Below, piece by piece: positions 1-5,487 of a DNA stretch of 6,366 nucleotides. Made by a program: the position numbers and the translations under genes. Below the pieces are notes generated by a model. It did no database searches, was not told where the DNA came from, and was given only the letters and a program-made list of their open reading frames with translations. How positions within the stretch are numbered: the stretch's first letter is position 1; each line of letters starts with the position of its first letter. The DNA comes from Deltaproteobacteria bacterium (GTDB lineage Bacteria; Desulfobacterota; DSM-4660; Desulfatiglandales; Desulfatiglandaceae). Location: NCBI GenBank assembly GCA_013349725.1, contig DUZB01000056.1, forward strand, positions 7,433-13,798, in the 5' to 3' direction.

Positions 1-2
1 CA

Positions 3-92
3 GTCCCGTTGGGCGGGGAACCCCTTCTGGCGGGAGATCCCCACTTAGACACAAGAATCCTGCCCGGGGTGTGGTATCCCCTTGGCACTTAG
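3..92 (+). pseudogene. penicillin acylase family protein, upstream frame fragment (partial, ends at premature stop)
   Basis: Read from base 3, this frame gives VPLGGEPLLAGDPHLDT and then ILPGVWYPLGT before a TAG at 90-92. The GxPLLAxDPHL motif is a hallmark of the beta-subunit start in penicillin-acylase-family Ntn hydrolases. It normally lies a short distance after the catalytic N-terminal Ser, so that Ser, the linker, the alpha subunit and the signal peptide should lie left of the window. The frame is correct up to the first copy of the 44-bp repeat. The second copy shifts it, and the protein continues in another frame (see 71-1513). It is therefore the upstream half of one broken gene and not a separate gene. 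The left end is cut by the window. Confidence 0.8.
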
Positions 93-129
93 ACACAAGA
101 ATCCTGCCCGGGGTGTGGTATCCCCTTGG
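42..129 (+). repeat. perfect 44-bp tandem direct duplication
   Basis: Bases 42-85 and 86-129 are identical; each copy starts CACTTAGACACAAG and ends TATCCCCTTGG. The unit is 44 bp, which is not a multiple of three. One copy encodes HLDTRILPGVWYPLG of the acylase. Removing one copy restores a single continuous frame, from LLAGDPHLDTRILPGVWYPLG straight into IITPEFRVVGAMIPGLPG, which matches the family layout. The duplication is therefore a frameshifting insertion within a coding sequence. It could be a recent replication-slippage event, a reversible (phase-variable) expansion, or an assembly artefact. Confidence 0.95.
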
Positions 130-1513
130 CATAATAACGCCTGAATTCCGGGTTGTGGGCGCCATGATCCCCGGATTGCCGGGATTTGCCATAGGGAGGA
201 CATCCCATATTTCCATAGCAATGACAAATAACTATGGGGATATCCAGGATCTGTATGTGGAAACGGTCGATCCGGAGCGGCCCGGTCACTACCTGGAGGG
301 TAAGGTTTCGTACCCGTTCCAGGTGATTGAAGAAAAGCTTAAGATAAAAGACAAGGGAGCACCCGGAGGATATCGCGAAGAGGAGATCAAGATCAGAACC
401 ACCAAAAGAGGACCGGTGGTTTCAGAAGTCCTGAAAGGTCTTGAAACCGACAAGGTACTCACTCTGCGCTGGGCCCCCGTCGAAAGCATGGGCGAAAGCA
501 TTGGGCTTGTTCAATTCTTAACGGCAAAGTCGGTGAATGAAATGCACAAGGCCCTGGAGGATTATCCCATGCTCTGTCTCAACTGGGTTTTTGCAGACAC
601 ATCGGGGAACATAGGATACCGGGCAAGCGATTACCCCTATTACTACTCTTCCCATTTCTCCCCAACCTACCGATACAAAAGGGTCACGGAACTGCTGAAC
701 AGTCCGGGATCAAAAAGTGTAGATGACAACTGGCAATATCAACGGGATGAGAAAAATCTCCTGGCCGAAAAAATTGCCCCGGTCATGGCCAGGGCCCTCA
801 TGGCGCACAAAAACACGGAAGAGATGGGGAAAATCCTTGCCGGCTGGGATTTCATGGACAAGCCGGATCTTGTCGCGCCCACGATTTTTCAGGCCACGTA
901 CCTCGCTTTTGCCAGGTTGGTGTTTGAGGATGAACTGGGAAATAAAACAACGAACACTCTTTTGGATGACTGGTATTTCTGGCAGGAACGTTTGGACAAG
1001 ATGGTCCTCAAAGGTTCTTCAGAGTGGTTTGATAATGTGAAAACCGGGGAAAAAGTGGAAACAGTCAACGATCTTTTCCATCAAGCGGCATTAAAAGCCA
1101 GCGCCCGGCTCAGTGCGAAGTTAGGCAAAGACCCGCACGATTGGGCATGGGGAAAAGTGCACACCCTTGAGCTGGTCAGTCCGATTCGAAGAAACGGCTT
1201 CGAGAAAGAACTCCTTGGAAGCGGCCCCATGCCCATGGGGGGATCCGGAGAGACTTTGTACAGGGGGCTTTTTGACCCCAATGACCCGTTTTCGGTAACC
1301 ATTTCCGCTTCACTCCGCATGGTTGCCGACATGGCTGATGAGGATAAAGTAGCCGCGATTCTACCTGGAGGGGTTACGGGACGTCTCTTCAGCCCGCATC
1401 AGAAGGACCAGGTGCAATCTTTCATGGATGGGAGCAAAATGTACTGGTGGCTCAGCGACAAGGCTATCGCCGAGCACACGGAACACACGCTGCGGCTTAA
1501 TCCCTATCATTAG
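71..1513 (+). CDS. penicillin acylase family protein (Ntn hydrolase), beta-subunit part, frameshifted
   Basis: This is the main body of a penicillin-amidase-family (peptidase S45) hydrolase, enzymes that cleave amide bonds in beta-lactams, N-acyl-homoserine lactones or other N-acyl compounds, usually in the periplasm after self-cleavage into two subunits. In the 480-residue open frame I see PGLPGFAIG (about 34-42), TNNYGDIQDLY (52-62), LNWVFADTSGNIGYR (170-184; Asn171 fits the oxyanion-hole Asn), DWAWGKVHTLEL (357-368), GPMPMGGSGET (385-395), SLRMVADMAD (414-423) and LPGGVTGRLFSPHQKDQ (431-447). The C terminus is complete. The nominal GTG at 71 has no ribosome binding site and lies inside the repeat, so it is not a credible start. 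The true gene begins left of the window, and translation from there stops at 90-92. The beta-subunit Ser is not in the window. As written, the gene is probably inactive. The VOC gene follows after 10 bases. Confidence 0.85.
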   Translation: MVSPWHLDTRILPGVWYPLGIITPEFRVVGAMIPGLPGFAIGRTSHISIAMTNNYGDIQDLYVETVDPERPGHYLEGKVSYPFQVIEEKLKIKDKGAPGGYREEEIKIRTTKRGPVVSEVLKGLETDKVLTLRWAPVESMGESIGLVQFLTAKSVNEMHKALEDYPMLCLNWVFADTSGNIGYRASDYPYYYSSHFSPTYRYKRVTELLNSPGSKSVDDNWQYQRDEKNLLAEKIAPVMARALMAHKNTEEMGKILAGWDFMDKPDLVAPTIFQATYLAFARLVFEDELGNKTTNTLLDDWYFWQERLDKMVLKGSSEWFDNVKTGEKVETVNDLFHQAALKASARLSAKLGKDPHDWAWGKVHTLELVSPIRRNGFEKELLGSGPMPMGGSGETLYRGLFDPNDPFSVTISASLRMVADMADEDKVAAILPGGVTGRLFSPHQKDQVQSFMDGSKMYWWLSDKAIAEHTEHTLRLNPYH

Positions 1514-1523
1514 GAGGGATACC

Positions 1524-1925
1524 ATGACGATCATTGGTTTTGACCATGTCGCGATTCCCATAGAGAACGTTTTAGAAATGCTGGTCTTTTATCAAAGGCT
1601 GGGGTTTACTGTGAATGATTCTACTCCTCCATTTTATTCGGTCCATTTCGGTGACCAGAAAATCAACATGCACGCCCCAGAAATCTGGCAATCCGAATCC
1701 TTCACCCTTCGAGGACCTACGGCAAAACCGGGATGCGGTGATTTTTGTTTCGTTTGGGAGGGTTCTCTGTTATCAATCATGAAGCATCTCCGTACACTTT
1801 CAATATCTGTCATTGAAGGCCCCGTCGAACGGGCAGGTGGTCGTAAGCCCGGAAGCATAATCGGTACCAGCGTATACGTTCGAGATCCAGACAGCAATTT
1901 ATTGGAGTTTATGGTTTACCCCTAA
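1524..1925 (+). CDS. VOC (glyoxalase/bleomycin-resistance fold) family protein, GLOD5-like
   Basis: A 133-residue protein forming a single vicinal-oxygen-chelate unit with two beta-alpha-beta-beta-beta modules. It opens with FDHVAIPIENVLEMLVFYQR, typical of the first module, and contains FGDQKINMHAPE, GCGDFCFVWEG, VIEGPVERAGGR and SVYVRDPDSNLLEFMVYP. The pattern resembles glyoxalase-domain protein 5 / YraH-like proteins, whose substrates are poorly known. Likely metal ligands by position are His8, His50 and Glu128; the remaining site appears to be Asp73 rather than His or Glu, which may mean altered or absent metal binding. ATG 1524 was chosen over upstream in-frame codons because GGAGGG at 1513-1518 lies just before it and the fold starts there. 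It follows the acylase stop by 10 bases, so co-transcription and coupling are likely. The family is confident; the reaction cannot be inferred. Confidence 0.9.
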   Translation: MTIIGFDHVAIPIENVLEMLVFYQRLGFTVNDSTPPFYSVHFGDQKINMHAPEIWQSESFTLRGPTAKPGCGDFCFVWEGSLLSIMKHLRTLSISVIEGPVERAGGRKPGSIIGTSVYVRDPDSNLLEFMVYP

Positions 1926-2045
1926 ACGGCGCCTGAAAGGGTCCCTGTTGCGCTCGGGTGTGTTCCGAAGTCAATGGCTGCAGATGCCTATGATGGGAAT
2001 AAAATTAAGCCTGGTTTTTCAGGTGATTGAAGGAGAGCATTTGTC

Positions 2046-3809
2046 ATGGAAAAGATTTGGCTGAAAATGTGGCCCAAGGGGTTTCCAAAACAGCTCACGT
2101 TTGTTGAAAAGCCTCTGCACGAATTTTTAAGAGACACCGCAAAGCAGCACCCGAAAAAGGCAGCCATCAACTACTATGGTAACCAGATCAGCTTCCAGCA
2201 ACTGGATGAACTCTCCGACAGGCTGGCGGCTGCCCTCTGCGATATGGGGGTAACAAAGGGGGACAGGGTAAGCCTCTTTCTTGAAAACTGTCCTCAATTT
2301 GTCATTGCCTATTACGGGGTTCTCAAGACAGGAGGGATAGTCGTTGCTGTAAATCCCATGTTCAAGGAGGATGAACTCAAATACGAGCTCCAAGACGCCG
2401 GGGCACGAGCCATAGTGGCCCTTGATCACCTCTACCCGATGGTCAAAAATATCCAAAAAGATACCTCCCTCTCCCATGTAATCGTAACGAGTTACTGGGA
2501 TTTCCTTCCCGATGATCCTTCCCTGCCCATCCACTCCTCCATGAAGACGCCAAAAGAAGTCTTTTCGGAGACCCATGAGATTCTCGACCTGTTGGCGGAA
2601 TATGCTCCGGAGCCTCCCCATGTGGAGATCGATATACGCAAAGATCCGGCGCTTTTGCAATATACGTCCGGGACCACGGGTCTTCCAAAGGGCGCCATCA
2701 TCACACACTACAATCTGTTGCACAACACTGTGGGGTCGGCTGTTTGGAACAGAATTTCAGAGGATGACGTCCACCTTTCGGTATTGCCGTTTTTTCATGT
2801 CACCGGGATGATCCACAGTATGACCATGCCTGTCCATACCGGGACACCAAACGTCATGCTTTCACGTTTTGACACCGGGACCGCCATGAAGGCAATCGCG
2901 GCTTTTGGGTGCACAACCTGGACGAGCATCACGACAATGAACGTGGCTGTGGTCAATTCTCCGGATATTGGTCAATATGAACTGCGAAGCCTCAGACACT
3001 GTTTGTCGGGCGGCGCCCCCATCCCCGAAGAGATCCTGAAAAAATGGCGAGAAATCGTGGGCGCCGAACTCGTTGAGGGGTACGGAATGAGCGAGACTAT
3101 TTCTCAGACCCACGTCAACCCCCACACAAATCTCAAGTACGGATCTGTGGGGATACCACACTTTGGGGTTGATTGCCGTGTCATAGATGTGGAAACGGGG
3201 GATGACCTCCCGATCGGGGCGGAGGGAGAGCTTCTCGTCAAGGGACCTATGGTCACCAGGGGGTATTGGAACAGACCCCAGGAGACCGCGGAAGTTTTGA
3301 AGGATGGATGGTTGGCCACCGGAGACATCGTCAGGATGGATGAGGATGGCTATTTTTATATCATAAGTCGAAAGAAGGATATGATTAAGGCATCGGGATA
3401 CAGCGTGTTTCCCGCAGAGGTGGAGGCGTTATTGTATGAGCACCCTGCGGTGGAAGAAGTAGGTGTGATTGGCGTCCCTGATCCGTACAGGGGGGAAAAC
3501 ATCAAGGCCTTTGTCATTCTGAGGCCGGAATACAGGGGCAAGGTCAGGGAAGATGAGGTCATTGCCTGGGCAAGAGAAAAGATGGCCGCCTTCAAATATC
3601 CGAGGATCGTTGAGTTTGTGGATGAACTTCCAAAAACGGGTTCGGGCAAGATATTAAAAAGGGTACTGAGGGATAGGGAGGCCAAGAAAGGAGACCATCA
3701 CATGACGAAATCTGAACTGCTTGAACAAATGGTGAAAGATGCAGGCATTTCCAAATCTGCTGCCAATGCTGCGTTGAATTCTTTTATCACCGCATCACAA
3801 ATGCGCTGA
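2046..3809 (+). CDS. long/medium-chain acyl-CoA ligase (AMP-forming), fused in frame to the N terminus of HU
   Basis: This class I adenylate-forming enzyme activates a carboxylic acid with ATP to acyl-AMP and then to acyl-CoA in the cytoplasm. Residues 1-552 form a complete ligase: the N-terminal domain has ENCPQFVIAYYGVLKTGG and AVNPMF; the phosphate-binding loop YTSGTTGLPKGA is at 206-217; FFHVTGM and GYGMSET (345-351) line the active site; TGD is at 425-427; RKKDMIK at 442-448 is the hinge region; and the catalytic Lys is K535 in GSGKILKR. It resembles fatty-acid--CoA ligases, but chain length cannot be read from sequence. ATG 2046 has AGGAGAG at 2031-2037. There is no stop after KRVLRDREAKKG. 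The frame continues into MTKSELLEQM, the start of HU, giving residues 553-587, and ends at TGA 3807-3809 only because HU is frameshifted. The HU tail is unlike any normal ligase ending. Confidence 0.92.
   Translation: MEKIWLKMWPKGFPKQLTFVEKPLHEFLRDTAKQHPKKAAINYYGNQISFQQLDELSDRLAAALCDMGVTKGDRVSLFLENCPQFVIAYYGVLKTGGIVVAVNPMFKEDELKYELQDAGARAIVALDHLYPMVKNIQKDTSLSHVIVTSYWDFLPDDPSLPIHSSMKTPKEVFSETHEILDLLAEYAPEPPHVEIDIRKDPALLQYTSGTTGLPKGAIITHYNLLHNTVGSAVWNRISEDDVHLSVLPFFHVTGMIHSMTMPVHTGTPNVMLSRFDTGTAMKAIAAFGCTTWTSITTMNVAVVNSPDIGQYELRSLRHCLSGGAPIPEEILKKWREIVGAELVEGYGMSETISQTHVNPHTNLKYGSVGIPHFGVDCRVIDVETGDDLPIGAEGELLVKGPMVTRGYWNRPQETAEVLKDGWLATGDIVRMDEDGYFYIISRKKDMIKASGYSVFPAEVEALLYEHPAVEEVGVIGVPDPYRGENIKAFVILRPEYRGKVREDEVIAWAREKMAAFKYPRIVEFVDELPKTGSGKILKRVLRDREAKKGDHHMTKSELLEQMVKDAGISKSAANAALNSFITASQMR
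3688..3694 (+). promoter_or_regulatory. internal Shine-Dalgarno for the HU start
   Basis: AAGGAGA lies 7 bases before ATG 3702, inside the 3' end of the ligase reading frame. It supports independent initiation of HU at MTKSELLEQM and shows that the HU sequence in the ligase frame was originally a separate gene. Confidence 0.7.
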
Positions 3810-3988
3810 AAAAGAAGGACGGAAAAGTCACACTGGTCGGATTCGGCACATTCTCAAAAGTCCGCCGAAAAGCCCGCAAAGGCCGTAATCCCGGCACCGG
3901 CGAGGCAATCAAAATCAAGGCATCAAACGCAGTTAAGTTTAAGGCAGGGAAGAAATTGAGGCTCTTAAACAGGAGTCATAAGAAATGA
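3702..3988 (+). pseudogene. hup: HU family DNA-binding protein, split by a one-base frameshift
   Basis: HU is a small basic dimeric nucleoid protein that bends DNA. The first part, MTKSELLEQMVKDAGISKSA then NAALNSF (3702-3785), is the classic HU N-terminal helical region. The second part, in a different frame from 3788, reads HRITNALKKKDGKVTLVGFG, TFSKVRRKARKGRNPGTGEA and IKIKASNAVKFKAGKKL, covering the beta saddle and the DNA-binding arm with its RNPGTG tip. The frames join if one base is restored near 3786-3788. As written, translation from 3702 stops at 3809 after 35 residues. After KAGKKL the tail RLLNRSHKK is not the usual short HU ending, so the 3' end may also be altered. The second frame ends at TGA 3986-3988, overlapping the next ATG. 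The family is certain; whether the lesion is real or a sequence error is not. hup is a generic symbol, and hupA or hupB cannot be chosen. Confidence 0.85.
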
Positions 3989-4218
3989 ATTGTCCGAAAT
4001 GCCGATCGGTGAATCGTAAAAGAACAACATTCTGCGAACGGGCTTATCATATGTTCAGGGAAAATCCGAAACTTGAAACTAAAAGATTGAAACGCCCCTG
4101 TGACATCCGTGAATCCGGAGATGCGTACTATGCCGAACTTTTCTATCAAGCAACCAGCGACCTAAAAACCGCTGTGAAGGACCTGAAAAAAACCTATAAA
4201 CCGTCGTCAAAGAACTGA
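3985..4218 (+). CDS. small hypothetical protein with N-terminal Cys motif and Lys-rich helical tail
   Basis: I do not recognise this 77-residue protein. It begins MNCPKCRSVNRKRTTFCERA: a CxxC followed by a single Cys with Ala where a second CxxC would end, so it resembles a zinc ribbon that lacks one ligand. After a basic stretch (KLETKRLKRPCDI) comes SGDAYYAELFYQATSDLKTA and VKDLKKTYK, probably an amphipathic or coiled-coil helix. AGGAG at 3971-3975 is well spaced before ATG 3985, and the ATG overlaps the HU-frame stop as ATGA, which suggests translational coupling. The end is suspicious: from 4203 another frame reads VVKELKTSQEKE before TAG 4239-4241, continuing the Lys/Glu/Leu pattern far better than PSSKN does. 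A lost base near 4201-4202 would give a protein of about 85 residues. Confidence 0.5.
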   Translation: MNCPKCRSVNRKRTTFCERAYHMFRENPKLETKRLKRPCDIRESGDAYYAELFYQATSDLKTAVKDLKKTYKPSSKN

Positions 4219-4241
4219 AAACAAGCCAGGAAAAGGAATAG

Positions 4242-4460
4242 GGGGAGTTCTTGATACATTGACATTGGTAGCCGTAACGGTAAGAAAAAAATGCTACATC
4301 AATTGCGAATGGGCGGAGATCAAAGAAAGGTTTTCAGAATGAACGCATTCGTTCGACATAAGTTTGGGCATCTTCCCCATCCCAGAGACCTTTGCCCAGA
4401 CCGTAAAGGGACGACCAGTCGCACTGACTTTCGGATCTGCGGCTTTTAAGCATCAGTTGA
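4242..4460. other. gene-free stretch with no recognised function
   Basis: No intact gene is supported here. An open + strand stretch at 4346-4480 in the frame of the downstream helicase includes FDISLGIFPIPETFAQTVKG and RPVALTFGSAAFKHQLTREN. It has no start codon with a ribosome binding site and I cannot assign it; it may be a remnant of another gene. No terminator hairpin or convincing promoter was seen. A minus-strand open frame across 4334-4666 overlaps the recognisable helicase sequence and looks like a shadow. Confidence 0.4.
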
Positions 4461-4592
4461 CGCGCGAGAACCTCTGTTAACGCAGATCCTGGGAAACCGG
4501 CTCTTCTGCTTCTTGAAGTGAAAGGCGGGCGTATGGAAAACTCTGGGTTTTTGCGGATCAGGCCCAGGCCTTCTGGAGCGACCGGGGCGTGA
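4461..4592 (+). pseudogene. NERD-nuclease-domain-like remnant
   Basis: The frame beginning after a TGA at 4458-4460 reads RARTSVNADPGKPALL and then LLEVKGGR (about 4509-4532). The LxLEVKGGR string resembles the core strand of NERD (nuclease-related) domains, where Glu and Lys belong to the nuclease-like active site. NERD domains are often fused to UvrD-like helicases, and a helicase fragment follows immediately in a different frame. After GGR the frame runs into unrelated residues and stops at 4590-4592. The fragment is short, has no start, and rests on one motif, so the assignment is tentative. I infer it is the 5' part of the same decayed gene as 4517-5134. Confidence 0.45.
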
Positions 4593-5134
4593 ATGAAGAA
4601 ATGGCCCGGGGATTCATGAAATGGACCCTCAACAAACCCTACCGCTGCCACCCGGCGATTCAGCATTTAGATGAGTGTTATTCAGGACAAAGTGAGCCGG
4701 ATCGGGAAATCCTGCGCGATGGTCTGAAGGAAGAGGTGATTCGAATCGTAACCAGTTCCGAAGGGAAACTTCTCAAACAGATCGGAAAAGAAATTGATCG
4801 ATTACTGAGCGGCGGCCTTAAGCCCGCTGATATTGCAGTACTGTCATTGCGAGGGAGAGGCTCAGAAGAAAGCATCACCCACCGGCAGGAAATCGGTGCT
4901 CATCCCATCGTCCTCGCTACAGATCCCAAGGTAGAGGAAAACATCATCTGCGACACTTTCCTCCGATTCAAAGGTCTGGAACGGCCCGCCGTGATTATCA
5001 CGGATCTCCGCCTGGTATCGAATCTGTATGAAAAGCGGATGCATATCGCGATTTCGAGGGCATTGAGTCTTCTTCGAATTGTTGGCGTGGAAAACGAGAT
5101 TCGAAAAGACAGAGTACTTGCAGGGATGATTTGA
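4517..5134 (+). pseudogene. UvrD-like superfamily 1 DNA helicase, C-terminal fragment
   Basis: The frame is open from 4517. LWVFADQAQAFW (4541-4576) fits the strand following the Walker B region in UvrD/NERD-type helicases (the D-x-x-Q pattern). It is followed by PYRCHP (4637-4654, a motif IV-like NYRxxP), DIAVLSLRGRG (about 4829-4861), RFKGLERPAVIITDL (4964-5008, motif V) and HIAISRALSLLRIVG (5042-5086, motif VI region). Walker A and the rest of domain 1A are absent, so it cannot be a working ATPase. The first available start is GTG 4589, without a clear ribosome binding site and already inside the helicase fold. A stop at 4514-4516 and the NERD-like scrap just upstream in another frame suggest that an internal deletion joined the two ends of a NERD-helicase gene near 4529-4541. 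Such proteins occur in DNA repair and phage-defence settings; the role here is unknown. Confidence 0.75.
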
Positions 5135-5285
5135 GGCAAGAAGCTCTTGAAAACGAAATAATGCAAAATTTGTCAAAAAACTTATTTGTCTGTGACCGTA
5201 TCTGTCAAGCAGGTGTGTTATGATTCCCATAAGAGTGCTTCGAAACATTTGAAAGAAGAATATTCATTCTTGCGGGGGTTGGCAA

Positions 5286-5354
5286 ATGGATTGGGATGAC
5301 GAGTTTGGAAATGGGTATGATGAAATGGATGAATTCAAACTGGGAATATCTTGA
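5286..5354 (+). CDS. possible 22-residue acidic mini-ORF
   Basis: ATG 5286 opens MDWDDEFGNGYDEMDEFKLG followed by IS and a TGA. It is strikingly rich in Asp and Glu. A GGGGG run ends about 7 bases upstream (5273-5277) and might serve as a weak ribosome binding site. The stop overlaps the TTGACA at 5351. It matches no family I know and could be chance. A leader-peptide role before the dipeptidase gene is possible but nothing else supports it. Confidence 0.15.
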   Translation: MDWDDEFGNGYDEMDEFKLGIS

Positions 5355-5383
5355 CAAAGATTAAACATATTGTTTGGTTAAAA

Positions 5384-5401
5384 TCCTTGTGATATCAAGG
5401 A
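5384..5401. repeat. short inverted repeat upstream of the dipeptidase gene
   Basis: TCCTTG (5384-5389) and CAAGGA (5396-5401) are perfect complements around TGATAT. The element lies downstream of a TTGACA and about 85 bases before the dipeptidase start, so it could be an operator or a transcript hairpin. No regulator can be named, and a 6-bp arm may occur by chance. Confidence 0.25.
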
Positions 5402-5487
5402 AGTCAGGATTCAGGTTAGCTTCAACTGGAGTTGTAATGCATTAAAGACTCCGCTCATGCGCGGGGCATCTATAGGAAGGTGTATGG

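Larger units (their letters stand above)
5135..5487. other. intergenic region upstream of the dipeptidase gene
   Basis: This A+T-rich stretch has no recognised gene. It contains a short hairpin at 5256-5271 (AAGAAT, 4-base loop, ATTCTT), a 22-codon acidic open frame at 5286-5354, a TTGACA at 5351-5356 and a hairpin or inverted repeat at 5384-5401. The ribosome binding site of the next gene, GGAAGG, is at 5475-5480. It presumably carries the dipeptidase promoter. No good -10 lies 16-18 bases after the TTGACA (nearest: TAAAAT at 5379-5384, 22 bases away), so I do not place the promoter exactly. No clear rho-independent terminator for the helicase fragment is visible. Confidence 0.5.

Noticed and set aside
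71..73. GTG at 71 as the true start of the acylase
   Set aside because: It lies inside the 44-bp repeat, has no ribosome binding site, and the conserved family sequence clearly extends upstream in another frame.
723..1040. 105-residue + strand frame within the acylase
   Set aside because: It is an alternative frame of a well-matched acylase region with an unnatural Arg/Trp-rich composition.
1926..2045. Rho-independent terminator between the VOC and ligase genes
   Set aside because: Small complementary pieces such as AGGGTCCCT and CCTG/CAGG exist, but there is no stable stem followed by a T run.
2127..2723. 198-residue minus-strand open frame opposite the ligase
   Set aside because: The + strand encodes unmistakable ligase motifs here; the minus frame has no recognisable domain and is an antisense shadow.
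3785..3810. Programmed ribosomal frameshifting in HU
   Set aside because: There is no clear slippery heptamer with a downstream structure, and HU is not known to use frameshifting; a missing base is simpler.
4334..4666. 110-residue minus-strand open frame
   Set aside because: It overlaps the recognisable NERD-like and helicase sequence on the + strand, and its protein matches nothing I recognise.
4862..5248. 128-residue minus-strand open frame
   Set aside because: It lies opposite helicase motifs V and VI and has no recognisable features.
5351..5384. Sigma-70 promoter TTGACA ... TAAAAT
   Set aside because: The spacing is 22 bases, too long for a standard promoter; kept only as a note in the intergenic entry.
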